Positions 30,439-39,923 of a stretch of DNA of 64,000 nucleotides are shown here, piece after piece; positions within the stretch are counted from its first letter, which is position 1, and the number at the start of each line of letters is the position of its first letter. The position numbers and the translations under genes were made by a program. Source of the stretch: Klebsiella oxytoca (lineage in GTDB: Bacteria > Pseudomonadota > Gammaproteobacteria > Enterobacterales > Enterobacteriaceae); the NCBI RefSeq assembly GCF_009707385.1, contig NZ_CP046115.1, positions 1,736,001 through 1,800,000 of the forward strand, read 5' to 3'. The notes beneath the pieces are model-generated. The model was not told where the DNA came from and did not search any database. It saw only the letters and a program-made list of their open reading frames with translations.

Positions 30439-30810
30439 TTATTGTGTGGTACCGTCAGTTTTCGTTGCTTCATCCTGACCGACTTTTTTTCCGGTATCGG
30501 GGCAGCGGCCATCTTTGCACATTGAGTTTTTGTGCACTTCATCGCTCGACATACCGTCATGGTTCATGTTTGAGCCATCAGGGTGGAGCATAGTGCCGCC
30601 GTTATCAGTAGAACCGGAATTAATTTTACCGTTATCAACATTATTCGGCGCTACGTTTTCACGGGCATCGGGGGCTACCTGACCTGCGTCGGCTGCTGCA
30701 TTTGCTTGCCCGTTGTTCGATTGTGCGCCCGTATCGGCGGCGAGTGCCGCGCCGCTGGCCAGACTCAGAGTTGCTGCGAAGAGAAGACTGGTTAGCTTGT
30801 TCATTTTCAT
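30439..30810 (-). CDS. ybgS: Exported protein YbgS
   Basis: Small secreted protein of unknown function, 123 residues. Signal peptide [20 protein letters not shown] ends ALA before Ala25. The mature part is Asn/Asp/Gly-rich ([15 protein letters not shown]) with two Cys near CKDGRC, matching E. coli YbgS in sequence and position next to aroG. Osmotic-shock induction is reported for E. coli; nothing more is visible here. Confidence 0.93.
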   Translation of the reverse strand: MKMNKLTSLLFAATLSLASGAALAADTGAQSNNGQANAAADAGQVAPDARENVAPNNVDNGKINSGSTDNGGTMLHPDGSNMNHDGMSSDEVHKNSMCKDGRCPDTGKKVGQDEATKTDGTTQ

Positions 30811-31039
30811 TGGATGCTCCTGTTATGTCGATTTTGCCGGATTACCTCTTCCAACAGTGCATTTGCCGGAGGTTTGCCTCGCTGCGGGTTAAAGCTTCGG
30901 TCTTAGCGAACGACATTAATATATAATGCTGAATGCTAAGGAAAATTGAGTTCTAACAGTTAAAAATTATAGATGATGGCCGCTATTCCGCGACTTTGTA
31001 GTGTTTTTTAGCCTATTTCCAGGAATATTCTGTCGCTAC

Positions 31040-31057
31040 TGTAAAATCAGGTTTACA
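31040..31057. promoter_or_regulatory. TyrR box upstream of aroG
   Basis: TGTAAAATCAGGTTTACA is an exact match to the strong TyrR box TGTAAA-N6-TTTACA. TyrR represses aroG with phenylalanine or tryptophan. Confidence 0.88.
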
Positions 31058-31127
31058 CTTTTTGCTCGAAGAGATAGATTGGAGGGATTGCATTTAACTA
31101 GATAAGTATGCCAACGCTGGAAATAAG

Positions 31128-32180
31128 ATGAATTATCAGAACGACGATTTACGCATTAAAGAGATCAACGAATTATTACCTCCCGTTGCGCTCCTGGAAA
31201 AATTCCCTGCTACTGAAAATGCCGCCAACACCGTTGCGCATGCGCGTAAAGCGATCCATCAGATCCTGAAAGGTAATGACGATCGTCTGCTGGTAGTCAT
31301 TGGGCCATGCTCTATCCACGATCCGGCGGCGGCGAAAGAGTATGCTGAACGTCTGCTTAAGCTTCGCGAAGAGCTTAAAGGCGAGCTGGAAATCGTGATG
31401 CGGGTTTATTTTGAAAAACCGCGTACCACCGTGGGCTGGAAAGGGCTGATTAACGATCCGCATATGGATAACAGCTTCCGCATCAACGATGGCCTGCGTA
31501 TCGCGCGTAAGCTGCTGCTGGATATCAACGACAGCGGTCTGCCTGCGGCAGGGGAATTCCTTGATATGATCACCCCGCAGTATCTCGCCGATCTGATGAG
31601 CTGGGGAGCCATTGGCGCACGTACCACTGAATCACAGGTGCATCGCGAGCTCTCTTCCGGCCTGTCGTGCCCGGTCGGTTTTAAAAACGGCACTGACGGA
31701 ACCATCAAAGTCGCAATCGATGCTATTAACGCCGCCGGCGCGCCGCACTGTTTCCTGTCAGTAACCAAATGGGGACATTCGGCGATTGTGAACACCAGCG
31801 GTAATAGCGATTGCCATATTATCCTGCGCGGCGGTAAAGAGCCGAACTACAGCGCGCAGCACGTGGCTGAAGTGAAGGTCGGTCTGGCTAAAGCAGGGCT
31901 GCCCGCTCAGATTATGATCGATTTCAGCCACGCCAACTCCAGCAAGCAGTTTAAAAAGCAGATGGATGTCGGCGCAGACGTATGCCAGCAGGTCGCCGGC
32001 GGCGAGCGGTCAATTATGGGCGTGATGATCGAAAGCCACCTGGTTGAAGGTAATCAGAGCCTCGAAAGCGGTGAGCCGCTGACCTACGGCAAAAGTATCA
32101 CTGATGCCTGCATTGGCTGGGAAGATACCGATACGCTTCTTCGTCAGCTGGCGGAAGCGGTAAAAGCGCGCCGTGGTTAA
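31128..32180 (+). CDS. aroG: 3-Deoxy-D-arabino-heptulosonate 7-phosphate synthase, Phe-sensitive
   Basis: First enzyme of the shikimate pathway: phosphoenolpyruvate plus erythrose 4-phosphate to DAHP. 350 residues, class I. Motifs: VVIGPCSIHDP, VYFEKPRTTVGWKGL, GARTTESQ, SSGLSCPVGFKNGTDG, MIDFSHANSSKQ. High identity to E. coli AroG through the N-terminal MNYQNDDLRIKEI indicates the phenylalanine-regulated isoenzyme. A terminator follows directly. Confidence 0.97.
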   Translation: MNYQNDDLRIKEINELLPPVALLEKFPATENAANTVAHARKAIHQILKGNDDRLLVVIGPCSIHDPAAAKEYAERLLKLREELKGELEIVMRVYFEKPRTTVGWKGLINDPHMDNSFRINDGLRIARKLLLDINDSGLPAAGEFLDMITPQYLADLMSWGAIGARTTESQVHRELSSGLSCPVGFKNGTDGTIKVAIDAINAAGAPHCFLSVTKWGHSAIVNTSGNSDCHIILRGGKEPNYSAQHVAEVKVGLAKAGLPAQIMIDFSHANSSKQFKKQMDVGADVCQQVAGGERSIMGVMIESHLVEGNQSLESGEPLTYGKSITDACIGWEDTDTLLRQLAEAVKARRG

Positions 32181-32194
32181 TTTTTGACTTAATG

Positions 32195-32222
32195 AAAAAC
32201 CGGCGTTTTCGCCGGTTTTTTT
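32195..32222 (+). terminator. Terminator of aroG
   Basis: AACCGGCG, TTTT loop, CGCCGGTT followed by Ts to 32222. Confidence 0.9.
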
Positions 32223-32283
32223 GTCTCAGGGCCTAATGCCGAGGCAAAATATTTTGTCCTGCAGCTTAAGCTTCGCTATGCCT

Positions 32284-33282
32284 TCACGGTATCAGTTCCT
32301 TCAATAATGCCTGGTGAAACCTTTGCGGATCCTGTATTTGCGGGGCATGTCCCATATCGTTAAATTCAATTAAAGAGGCACGGGGAATCTTTTTGGCAGC
32401 CTCCTTACCCAGCACCGCATAGTTACCCAGCCGCTTTCTAATTTCAGGCGGCGCGGCATCTTTACCAATGGCAGTGTTATCCTGCGTTCCGATAAGCAGC
32501 GTTACTGGCATCGTAAGTTTGCCAAATTCATAGATAACCGGTTGCGTAAAAATCATGTCATAAAGCAAGGCTGAATTCCATGCTACCCGCTGTTTCCCCG
32601 GACCGCTATTAAGCCCGGCGAGCATGTTTACCCAGCGCTCATATTCTGGTTTCCACTTTCCAACGTAATAAGTGTTTTTTTCATACTGCCGAATGCTGTC
32701 CGCACTGGTTTTTAATTCACGCTGGTACCATTGGTCGACGGATTGATAAGGGACGCCCTGTGCTTTCCAGTCTTCGAGACCTATAGGGTTAACCATAATC
32801 AGCTGTTTGACCTGCTGTGGCCACATCAGGGCAAAACGCGTTGCCAACATGCCGCCAGTAGAGTGACCCATTAGCGTAACTTGCTCAATATTCAGTTGTT
32901 TTAACAAAGCATGGGTGTTATTGGCCAGCTGCTGGAACGAGTACTGGTAGTGCTGAGGTTTGCTCGATTTACAAAAACCGATTTGATCCGGCGCGACGAC
33001 CCGATATCCATCGTCCGTCAGCGCTTTAATGGTGGTTTCCCATGTTCCTGCACAAAAATTTTTACCGTGCATCAGCACTACCGTATGACCGTTGGGTTTC
33101 GCTGGCGGTATGTCGAGATAGGCCATATCAAGCTTCTGGCCTTGTGAGGTGAAGGTAAAGTGTTTAACCGGCCAGGCATAGTCAAAACCCTCTAATTGAG
33201 GGCCATAAGAAGGTGTATTGCTGGCTGCTGCTGGCGCGGAAAGGGCGAGAAATAAAGGAATGAAGAATCGACGGGAAGTCAT
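32284..33282 (-). CDS. Exported alpha/beta hydrolase (serine type)
   Basis: 332 residues. A signal peptide (MTSRRFFIPLFLALSAPAAA) indicates export. The fold is a classic alpha/beta hydrolase: oxyanion region VVLMHGKNFCAGTW, nucleophile elbow GHSTGG (Ser141), acid in LIGTQDNTAIGKD and the catalytic His in FNDMGHAPQI. Substrate unknown; esterase or lipase-like activity is plausible. It is a single gene on the minus strand in the accessory segment separating aroG from gpmA, which are adjacent in E. coli. It differs from the neighbouring hydrolase, which has an Asp nucleophile. Confidence 0.85.
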   Translation of the reverse strand: MTSRRFFIPLFLALSAPAAASNTPSYGPQLEGFDYAWPVKHFTFTSQGQKLDMAYLDIPPAKPNGHTVVLMHGKNFCAGTWETTIKALTDDGYRVVAPDQIGFCKSSKPQHYQYSFQQLANNTHALLKQLNIEQVTLMGHSTGGMLATRFALMWPQQVKQLIMVNPIGLEDWKAQGVPYQSVDQWYQRELKTSADSIRQYEKNTYYVGKWKPEYERWVNMLAGLNSGPGKQRVAWNSALLYDMIFTQPVIYEFGKLTMPVTLLIGTQDNTAIGKDAAPPEIRKRLGNYAVLGKEAAKKIPRASLIEFNDMGHAPQIQDPQRFHQALLKELIP

Positions 33283-33661
33283 AGATGCGCTCCATATTAG
33301 CTATAAAAACTCCCGTTTGGCCTACGGAAGTAACATAAAATATAGCGCAAGCTTCTGCGCGACCAGAATCCGCTCCGGAGACGAGCGGGAGGAATATGGA
33401 CTGCCGCCGTTTATTCATCACGAAGGCAGCCCGGTTATTTCCCGGTGACAGCTGATTGCTATAAATGAGAGAGTCGGTATTGCCCGCTATTATTCCATTC
33501 TACAGCGTTGTCGAATGGTGCATTAGCGTCATTACAATTCTTTTTCTCACACGGCCTTTCCTGTTTATAATGCTAAAAACAGTAAGGAGCCTTAAACCAT
33601 GATAGGTTTATGAGCAAATAATAAGGTTAACTGACTGCAAAGGTTAATTGAGTTAATAAAT
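33283..33661. other. Gap between the two hydrolase genes
   Basis: About 380 bases with no convincing gene, repeat or terminator. Presumably holds the promoter of the serine-type hydrolase gene. Confidence 0.5.
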
Positions 33662-34702
33662 CTAGTTAAACAAAAACTGCGAGAGCTCATCGCTCACTGC
33701 TGTTGGATTTTCTTCAACCATCCAGTGTCCGGTATCAGGAAGAATGACACCTTTAAAATTTTGCGGATCTTGTACAAAACGGCTTCTCATCTCTTTGACT
33801 AAAACGTCGTTCACGCCTTTTTCCCCCGTTAATGCCATGGAAGGTATCGATAGTTTTTTTCCTTCCGCAAGAAGTTGTTCATTTTGGGCAATGGATTTTG
33901 CATGGGATTTATAGTAGCCAAAAGCAGCATGTAATTTCTCCCGCGTAGAGTATGGTTCAATAAGCTCGCTCAGCAGCTGTGGCGTAAATATATCTTTCTT
34001 ACCGGCATAGGTTTTTATGAAATATGAGAAGAAAAGAGAAGGATCGCTGGCGATTTGTTTCTCTGCGATATCGCCAAAGCTAAAATAGCCAAAATGCCAG
34101 CCCAGACCAGGCCCGGAAGGCGTATAGCCAGCATATTCAAACATCGATTTGTCAGGAATCGGGGAGTCCATAAAGACTACTTTTTTAATGTAACCCTGGT
34201 TGTTGGCAACCAGAGGATAAGAGGCTGAATTCCCGAGATCGTGGGTAACGAAATAAATAGGCTCATCGCCAGCTATTTTTTTTATTGCGCTCAGCAAGAT
34301 AGTGGAAACATTTTGCGCGGAATAATCCTCATTTTTAATCGGCGAAGATTGTCCCAGACCCGGCAAATCAATGGCAATGACCTTATGTGTGGCTTTAAAT
34401 TTTTCCATCACCGGTTCCCACATTTTCCATGTAGAACCAAAGCCGTGGATAAAGATTATTGGAGTGCCGCTGTTACCCCCTTCAACATAGTGCAGACGGA
34501 CACCATCAGTTTCAATAAATTTACTTTCCAGGCCCTGACTATAGGCGTATTGACCGAGCTTTTCAGATTTAACCAGATCAAATTTTTGTTGTGATACGGC
34601 AGGAGGAGTATCAATAGATTTTAGGTTGGGATCGTATTCAGCATAGGTGGAGCTTACCGATGCGAAGAGCATTGTCGTAAACAAGGTCGCTTTTAATTTC
34701 AT
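33662..34702 (-). CDS. Exported epoxide hydrolase-like protein, similar to Cif
   Basis: 346 residues with a signal peptide (MKLKATLFTTMLFASVSSTYA). The nucleophile is aspartate, not serine: THDLGNS (Asp155); the other catalytic residues fit an epoxide hydrolase: FIHGFGSTWKMW, FMDSPIPD (Asp179), WHFGYF (His203), FGYYKSHA (Tyr263/264) and PDTGHWM (His326). Compared from memory with Pseudomonas aeruginosa Cif, the match covers nearly the whole length (DGVxLHYV, DLPGLGQS, PIPD, HFIK/YFIKTYA, NASFEYY/HAAFGYY), with Asp replacing the Cif charge-relay Glu in the MEAPIPD segment. Haloalkane dehalogenase-like activity is an alternative. A TetR gene is divergent, as with CifR. Confidence 0.82.
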   Translation of the reverse strand: MKLKATLFTTMLFASVSSTYAEYDPNLKSIDTPPAVSQQKFDLVKSEKLGQYAYSQGLESKFIETDGVRLHYVEGGNSGTPIIFIHGFGSTWKMWEPVMEKFKATHKVIAIDLPGLGQSSPIKNEDYSAQNVSTILLSAIKKIAGDEPIYFVTHDLGNSASYPLVANNQGYIKKVVFMDSPIPDKSMFEYAGYTPSGPGLGWHFGYFSFGDIAEKQIASDPSLFFSYFIKTYAGKKDIFTPQLLSELIEPYSTREKLHAAFGYYKSHAKSIAQNEQLLAEGKKLSIPSMALTGEKGVNDVLVKEMRSRFVQDPQNFKGVILPDTGHWMVEENPTAVSDELSQFLFN

Positions 34703-34823
34703 AATTTATATCTCTGATTTAACTACAGTTATATCCATCACTTCAAGAGCGACGGGCAGGTGGCTGGTAGAAAATTCTTTTTTTTGATGCACTTATGCGG
34801 CATAGCCGATCTTCTGTTATTTA

Positions 34824-34839
34824 TGTATCAATCAGTATA
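34824..34839. promoter_or_regulatory. TetR-type operator, copy 1
   Basis: TGTATCAATCAGTATA, an imperfect palindrome, in the divergent hydrolase-TetR region. The same 16-mer with two changes recurs 46 bases downstream. Confidence 0.65.
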
Positions 34840-34869
34840 TATTTGAGTCGGGTGGAGTCAAGAATTTTA

Positions 34870-34885
34870 TGTATCGATCAGTACA
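34870..34885. promoter_or_regulatory. TetR-type operator, copy 2
   Basis: TGTATCGATCAGTACA, palindromic in its outer TGTA/TACA and central GATC. It ends 12 bases before the TetR start codon, well placed for autorepression. Confidence 0.7.
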
Positions 34886-34897
34886 GAATAGGGCGTT

Positions 34898-35521
34898 ATG
34901 ACAACTAAAAATGCAGTAACTCGCGGAAGACCAAGGGATTTCGATCGCGATGAAGCGCTCGAAAAAGCATTAGAGACGTTTTGGCAATATGGCTATGAAG
35001 CTTCAAGCCTGGCATTACTGAAGACGGCAATGGGGATTAACTCCCCCAGTCTGTATGCTGCGTTTGGCAGTAAAAATGCCCTTTTTACCGAGGCCGTGAC
35101 CTTCTATCTGGCTAAATACGGTGCTTATCGTGAAAAAGCATTACAAAGCGCTAAAAGCGCGCGCGAAGGCATAGCCGCGCTCTTTGAGCAGACGCTGACG
35201 CAGTTTTATGCCGACCAGCGCCATAGAGGTTGCTTCGTCGTACTGGCTGCGCTTTTAGGCTCACAGGATAGTGCTCCTATACGGGCGATATTGAATGAAG
35301 AGCGCCGCAGAACGGCTTTATTGTTCGAACGCCGACTAATGGAAGAATGCGTGGCGGGAGATCCTGCCGCCAGGCAGCAAGCGTATATACTCGCCGAATA
35401 TTTTACTACCGTACTTTTTGGTTTATCGGTGCAGGTCAGGGATGGCGTTAGCGAGCATGAGGTGAGGGCCGTGGTTGAGCTGGCGCTTTCAGTATTTGAC
35501 AGACACGGCGAGAAATCCTGA
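34898..35521 (+). CDS. TetR-family transcriptional regulator
   Basis: 207 residues. N-terminal HTH: GRPRDFDRDEALEKALETFW, YGYEASSLALLKTAMGINSPSLYAAFGSKNALF. The ligand domain includes FEQTLTQFYADQRHRGCFVV and AEYFTTVLFGLSVQVRDG, like the TetR_C group of repressors that respond to small reactive compounds. It is divergent from the Cif-like gene with two operator-like repeats between them, so it probably represses both. Confidence 0.9.
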   Translation: MTTKNAVTRGRPRDFDRDEALEKALETFWQYGYEASSLALLKTAMGINSPSLYAAFGSKNALFTEAVTFYLAKYGAYREKALQSAKSAREGIAALFEQTLTQFYADQRHRGCFVVLAALLGSQDSAPIRAILNEERRRTALLFERRLMEECVAGDPAARQQAYILAEYFTTVLFGLSVQVRDGVSEHEVRAVVELALSVFDRHGEKS

Positions 35522-35570
35522 AGGGTATAACAGGCGGCTGAGCGCAAATTATCTGGATGGAGAAGAAGTA

Positions 35571-35592
35571 CCGGATAGCCTAAGCTATCCGG
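35571..35592. terminator. Hairpin between convergent TetR gene and gpmA
   Basis: CCGGATAGC, loop CTAA, GCTATCCGG: perfect 9-bp stem. U-run is lacking on both strands, so it is a weak or rho-assisted bidirectional terminator. Confidence 0.5.
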
Positions 35593-35600
35593 CGAAACCA

Positions 35601-36353
35601 TTACTTCGCTTTACCCTGGTTAGCTACGGCAGCCGCTTTTGCAGCGATTTCGTCAGCGTTACCCAGATAGTAATGTTTAACAGGCTTGAAGTTCTCGTCA
35701 AACTCGTACACCAGCGGAACGCCGGTCGGGATATTGAGTTCGAGGATCTCGTCTTCGCCCATGTTGTCGAGATATTTCACCAGCGCACGCAGGGAGTTGC
35801 CGTGGGCGGCGATAATTACGCGCTCACCGCTTTTCAGACGCGGCAGAATAGTTTCGTTCCAGTACGGTACTACGCGGTCGATGGTCAGCGCCAGGCTCTC
35901 GGTGGTCGGCAGTTCAGCATCGGTCAGTTTGGCATAGCGCGGATCGTGGCCCGGGTAGCGCTCGTCGTCTTTGGTCAGCTCCGGCGGCGTTACCGCGAAG
36001 CCGCGACGCCACTGTTTAACCTGCTCATCGCCGTATTTTTCTGCGGTTTCCGCTTTGTTCAGCCCCTGCAGCGCACCGTAGTGGCGCTCGTTCAGTTTCC
36101 AGGATTTCTCAACCGGCAGCCAGGCCTGATCCAGTTCGTCCAGTACGTTCCACAGCGTGTGGATGGCGCGTTTCAGCACAGAGGTATAAGCAAAATCGAA
36201 GCTGAAGCCTTCTTCTTTCAGCAGCTTACCGGCCGCTTTTGCTTCACCAACGCCTTTCTCGGACAGGTCAACATCATACCAACCGGTGAAACGGTTTTCG
36301 TTGTTCCATTGGCTTTCGCCGTGACGAACGAGTACCAGCTTAGTTACAGCCAT
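35601..36353 (-). CDS. gpmA: 2,3-Bisphosphoglycerate-dependent phosphoglycerate mutase
   Basis: Glycolytic enzyme, 250 residues from ATG 36353 (GAGGAG upstream). Phosphohistidine motif [10 protein letters not shown] near the N-terminus, [12 protein letters not shown] and the second active-site His in [12 protein letters not shown]. Single gene, next to gal as in E. coli. Confidence 0.98.
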   Translation of the reverse strand: MAVTKLVLVRHGESQWNNENRFTGWYDVDLSEKGVGEAKAAGKLLKEEGFSFDFAYTSVLKRAIHTLWNVLDELDQAWLPVEKSWKLNERHYGALQGLNKAETAEKYGDEQVKQWRRGFAVTPPELTKDDERYPGHDPRYAKLTDAELPTTESLALTIDRVVPYWNETILPRLKSGERVIIAAHGNSLRALVKYLDNMGEDEILELNIPTGVPLVYEFDENFKPVKHYYLGNADEIAAKAAAVANQGKAK

Positions 36354-36650
36354 TCTCTTACTCCTCAATACACGTCACCCTTCGCACCGCCTCATTGCTG
36401 GCTACTTCACTTACCCCGATCGCATCGTTGGCTATGCTGCCAGGGGTTCGCGTATGTGCCGTTTTGCTGCGACCCGAATGCTGTAGTGTATATATTTATT
36501 GATTGATAACTATTCTCATTATATTGCTGTGATTTACCTCACGGCAATGCTTATCCCTAACCATAGCGAAAATAGTGGCTCAGTGTAAGGTGCTTGTAAA
36601 ACAGAGGTTATGTTTTTGTCTGTAAACGGCGAATTTTTCAACGAAAGGAT

Positions 36651-36673
36651 AAAAAGCCCTCCATCAGGAGGGC
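36651..36673 (-). terminator. Terminator of the gal operon
   Basis: GCCCTCC, ATCA loop, GGAGGGC, with a run of Us on the minus strand immediately after galM. Confidence 0.85.
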
Positions 36674-36679
36674 GGGGGA

Positions 36680-37723
36680 TTATTTGGCAATAAACTGATA
36701 TTCCGTCAGGCTGACGTACTCTTCGCCGGGGCGCAGTATGCAATCCGGCTGCGGCCATTCCGGATGGTTTGGTGAATCCGGCAGGAATTCACTCTCCAGC
36801 GCCAGTCCTTGCCAGTCATCGTAGGGCTGCGCCGTACGTGACGGCGTACCGCCAAGATAGTTGCCGGAGTAGAACTGCAGGGCCGGAGCGGAAGTATAAA
36901 CCGTCATCTGCAGCTTTTCGTCCTGCGACCAGACGTGAGCCGCCGGACTGCTGGCATCACCCAGCGTCTGCAGCAGAAATGCATGGTCGTAGCCTTTTAC
37001 TTTTTGCTGGTCTTCGTCACGCAGGAAATCAACCGCCAGCGCTTTCGGCGTACGGAAATCAAAGCTGGTCAGGGTGACGTTTTGCAGCTCTCCTTCCGGA
37101 ATACCGTCACTCTCGACGGGCAGATAAGCATCGGCAAAGATTTGCAGCTTGTGGTTACGCACGTCGCTCTGCACGCCATCAAGATTGAAATAGACGTGAT
37201 TAGTCAGGTTAACCGGGCAGGGCCGATCCACGGTGGCGCGATATTCGATGGAGATCCGGTTATCGTCGGTCAGCCGGTAGAGCGCCGTTGCCGTCAGGTT
37301 GCCCGGAAACCCCTGATCGCCATCGCTGGATGAGATAGAAAACAGCGCGTGGCGGGCGTCGGCGCTGACAATTTGCCAGCGGCGCTTATCAAACCCTTCT
37401 GGTCCGCCGTGCAGCTGGTGGCCGGCCTCGTTGGATGGCGTCAGATTGACGATGCGCTCATCCAGGGAAAAGCGGCTGTTGCCGATACGGTTTGCGTAAC
37501 GACCTATCGAAGCGCCGAGATAGGCGGCCTGGCGCGTATAGTCGCCAGGGGTTGCACAACCAAGCAGCGCTTCGCGCACGCTGCCGTCGGCCAGCGTCAC
37601 CTGCGCGGAGAGCAGCGTAGCGCCCCAGTCCATCACGGTGGCCGTCATCCCTGCACCGTTGCGCAGGGTGAGGATATTCCACGGCTGGCCGTCCGGCGCC
37701 AGATCCGTTGTTTGATTTAGCAT
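36680..37723 (-). CDS. galM: Galactose mutarotase
   Basis: Aldose 1-epimerase converting beta- to alpha-D-galactose before GalK acts. 347 residues from ATG 37723, which lies inside the end of galK (7-base overlap). Catalytic residues appear in [28 protein letters not shown] (His) and [13 protein letters not shown] (Glu). Last gene of galETKM. Confidence 0.97.
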   Translation of the reverse strand: MLNQTTDLAPDGQPWNILTLRNGAGMTATVMDWGATLLSAQVTLADGSVREALLGCATPGDYTRQAAYLGASIGRYANRIGNSRFSLDERIVNLTPSNEAGHQLHGGPEGFDKRRWQIVSADARHALFSISSSDGDQGFPGNLTATALYRLTDDNRISIEYRATVDRPCPVNLTNHVYFNLDGVQSDVRNHKLQIFADAYLPVESDGIPEGELQNVTLTSFDFRTPKALAVDFLRDEDQQKVKGYDHAFLLQTLGDASSPAAHVWSQDEKLQMTVYTSAPALQFYSGNYLGGTPSRTAQPYDDWQGLALESEFLPDSPNHPEWPQPDCILRPGEEYVSLTEYQFIAK

Positions 37724-38865
37724 TGTCCTGCTCCCTGAGACGGCTTGCACACGTAGAACGTTTCTTTAATACCGGTTTTTGCTTCGTACTCTTTGGCTAC
37801 GGCTTGCTGAACGGTATCGACCAGATCTTCCGGCACCAGTGCAACAATACAGCCGCCAAAACCGCCGCCGGTCATGCGGACGCCGCCTTTGTCGCCGATG
37901 CTCGCTTTGACGATGTCCACCAGGGTGTCAATCTGCGGTACGGTGATTTCAAAATCATCGCGCATGGAGGCGTGGGATTCCGCCATCAGCTCGCCCATCC
38001 GCTGCAGGTCGCCTTTTTCCAGCGCGCCAGCAGCTTCTACGGTGCGGGCGTTCTCGGTCAGCACGTGACGAACGCGCCTGGCGACCACCGGGTCAAGCTC
38101 GTGGGCAACGGCGTTGAACTCTTGCAAAGTCACATCGCGCAGAGCGGGCTGCTGGAAGAAACGCGCGCCGGTTTCACACTGTTCGCGGCGAGTGTTGTAT
38201 TCGCTGCCAACCAGGGTGCGTTTAAAGTTACTGTTGATAATGATCACCGCGACGCCTTTCGGCATTGAGACCGCTTTGGTCCCTAAAGAGCGGCAGTCGA
38301 TGAGCAGCGCGTGGTCTTTTTTACCGAGCGCGGAGATTAGCTGGTCCATAATGCCGCAGTTACAGCCGACGAACTGGTTTTCCGCCTCCTGACCGTTCAG
38401 CGCGATTTGCGCGCCGTCGAGCGGTAGGTGATACAGCTGCTGGAACACGGTGCCGACGGCGACTTCCAGTGAAGCCGAGGAGCTTAATCCTGCGCCCTGC
38501 GGCACGTTGCCGCTGATAACCAGGTCTGCACCGCCGATGTTTTTATTCCGCTGCTGCAGATGCTTGACCACGCCGCGAACATAGTTCGACCACTGCTGGG
38601 TCTCGTGGCTGGTAATCGGCGAGTCCAGAGAGAACTCATCAGTCTGATTGTCGTAATCGGCGGCAATAACCCGCACGGTGCGATCGTTGCGCGGCGAGCA
38701 GCTGATGACCGTCTGGTAATCAATGGCGCAGGGCAGCACGAACCCATCGTTATAGTCAGTATGTTCGCCGATCAGATTAACGCGGCCAGGGGCCTGGATA
38801 ACGTGGCTGGCCGGATAGCCAAATTTTTCAGCAAACAGGGCTTGGGTTTTCTCTTTCAGACTCAT
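37717..38865 (-). CDS. galK: Galactokinase
   Basis: GHMP-family kinase phosphorylating alpha-D-galactose, 382 residues. Signature [19 protein letters not shown] near the N-terminus, ATP loop [15 protein letters not shown], and C-terminal [16 protein letters not shown]. Two bases separate its start from the galT stop. Confidence 0.98.
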   Translation of the reverse strand: MSLKEKTQALFAEKFGYPASHVIQAPGRVNLIGEHTDYNDGFVLPCAIDYQTVISCSPRNDRTVRVIAADYDNQTDEFSLDSPITSHETQQWSNYVRGVVKHLQQRNKNIGGADLVISGNVPQGAGLSSSASLEVAVGTVFQQLYHLPLDGAQIALNGQEAENQFVGCNCGIMDQLISALGKKDHALLIDCRSLGTKAVSMPKGVAVIIINSNFKRTLVGSEYNTRREQCETGARFFQQPALRDVTLQEFNAVAHELDPVVARRVRHVLTENARTVEAAGALEKGDLQRMGELMAESHASMRDDFEITVPQIDTLVDIVKASIGDKGGVRMTGGGFGGCIVALVPEDLVDTVQQAVAKEYEAKTGIKETFYVCKPSQGAGQC

Positions 38866-38867
38866 GG

Positions 38868-39914
38868 TTATACTCCGGATTCGCGAAAATGGACGTCGCT
38901 CACAGCGCGCAGACGTTCGGCGGCCTGCTCGGCCGTCAGGTCACGCTGGGTTTCAGCCAGCATTTCATAGCCGACCATAAATTTACGCACCGTGGCGGAG
39001 CGCAGCAGCGGCGGATAAAAATGAGCGTGTAGCTGCCAGTGATTATTCTCTTCATCGTTAAACGGTGCGCCGTGCCAGCCCATTGAGTAGGGGAATGAGC
39101 ACTGGAACAGGTTGTCGTAACGGCTGGTCAGCTTTTTCAGCGCCAGCGCGAGATCGCTACGCTGGTCAGCGGTTAAATCCGTCAGGCGCTGGATATGTGC
39201 CTTAGGCAGCAGCAGCGTCTCAAAAGGCCATGCGGCCCAGTAAGGGACGACGGCAAGCCAGTGGTCAGTCTCGACGACGGTACGGCTACCGTCGGCTAAT
39301 TCGCGCTGTACGTAATCCACCAGCATCGGCGAACCGTGCTCGGTGAAGTACGCTTTTTGCAGACGATTTTCGCGTTCCGCCTCATTCGGCAGGAAGCTGT
39401 TTGCCCACACCTGGCCATGCGGGTGCGGGTTGGAGCAGCCCATTGCGGCTCCTTTGTTTTCAAACACCTGGACCCACGGGTAGGTTTTCCCGAGATCGGC
39501 GGTCTGCTCCTGCCACGTTTTAACCACGCCTTCCAGCGCTTCCACGCTCAGTTCCGGCAGCGTTTTGCTGTGGTCTGGCGAGAAGCAGATGACCCGGCTG
39601 GTGCCGCGGGCGCTTTGACAGCGTATCAGCGGATCGTCGCTTTCCGGGGCGTCAGGGGTATCGGTCATCAAAGCCGCAAAGTCATTAGTAAAGACAAACG
39701 TTCCGGTGTAGTTCGGGTTTTTGTCGCCGGTGACGCGGGTATTACCCGGGCACAGGAAACAGTCCGGATCGTGCGCGGGCAAAGTCTGTTTTGCCGGCGT
39801 TTCCTGCGCCCCCTGCCAGGGGCGCCTGGCGCGATGCGGAGAAACCAGAATCCACTGCCCGGTTAACGGGTTATAACGACGATGTGGATGGTCGACGGGG
39901 TTAAATACGCTCAT
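38868..39914 (-). CDS. galT: Galactose-1-phosphate uridylyltransferase
   Basis: HIT-superfamily enzyme of the Leloir pathway, 348 residues. The active-site HPH triad is in [12 protein letters not shown]; zinc ligands include DCFLCPGN. Lies 9 bases after galE. Confidence 0.98.
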   Translation of the reverse strand: MSVFNPVDHPHRRYNPLTGQWILVSPHRARRPWQGAQETPAKQTLPAHDPDCFLCPGNTRVTGDKNPNYTGTFVFTNDFAALMTDTPDAPESDDPLIRCQSARGTSRVICFSPDHSKTLPELSVEALEGVVKTWQEQTADLGKTYPWVQVFENKGAAMGCSNPHPHGQVWANSFLPNEAERENRLQKAYFTEHGSPMLVDYVQRELADGSRTVVETDHWLAVVPYWAAWPFETLLLPKAHIQRLTDLTADQRSDLALALKKLTSRYDNLFQCSFPYSMGWHGAPFNDEENNHWQLHAHFYPPLLRSATVRKFMVGYEMLAETQRDLTAEQAAERLRAVSDVHFRESGV

Positions 39915-39923
39915 GAAGGTTCC

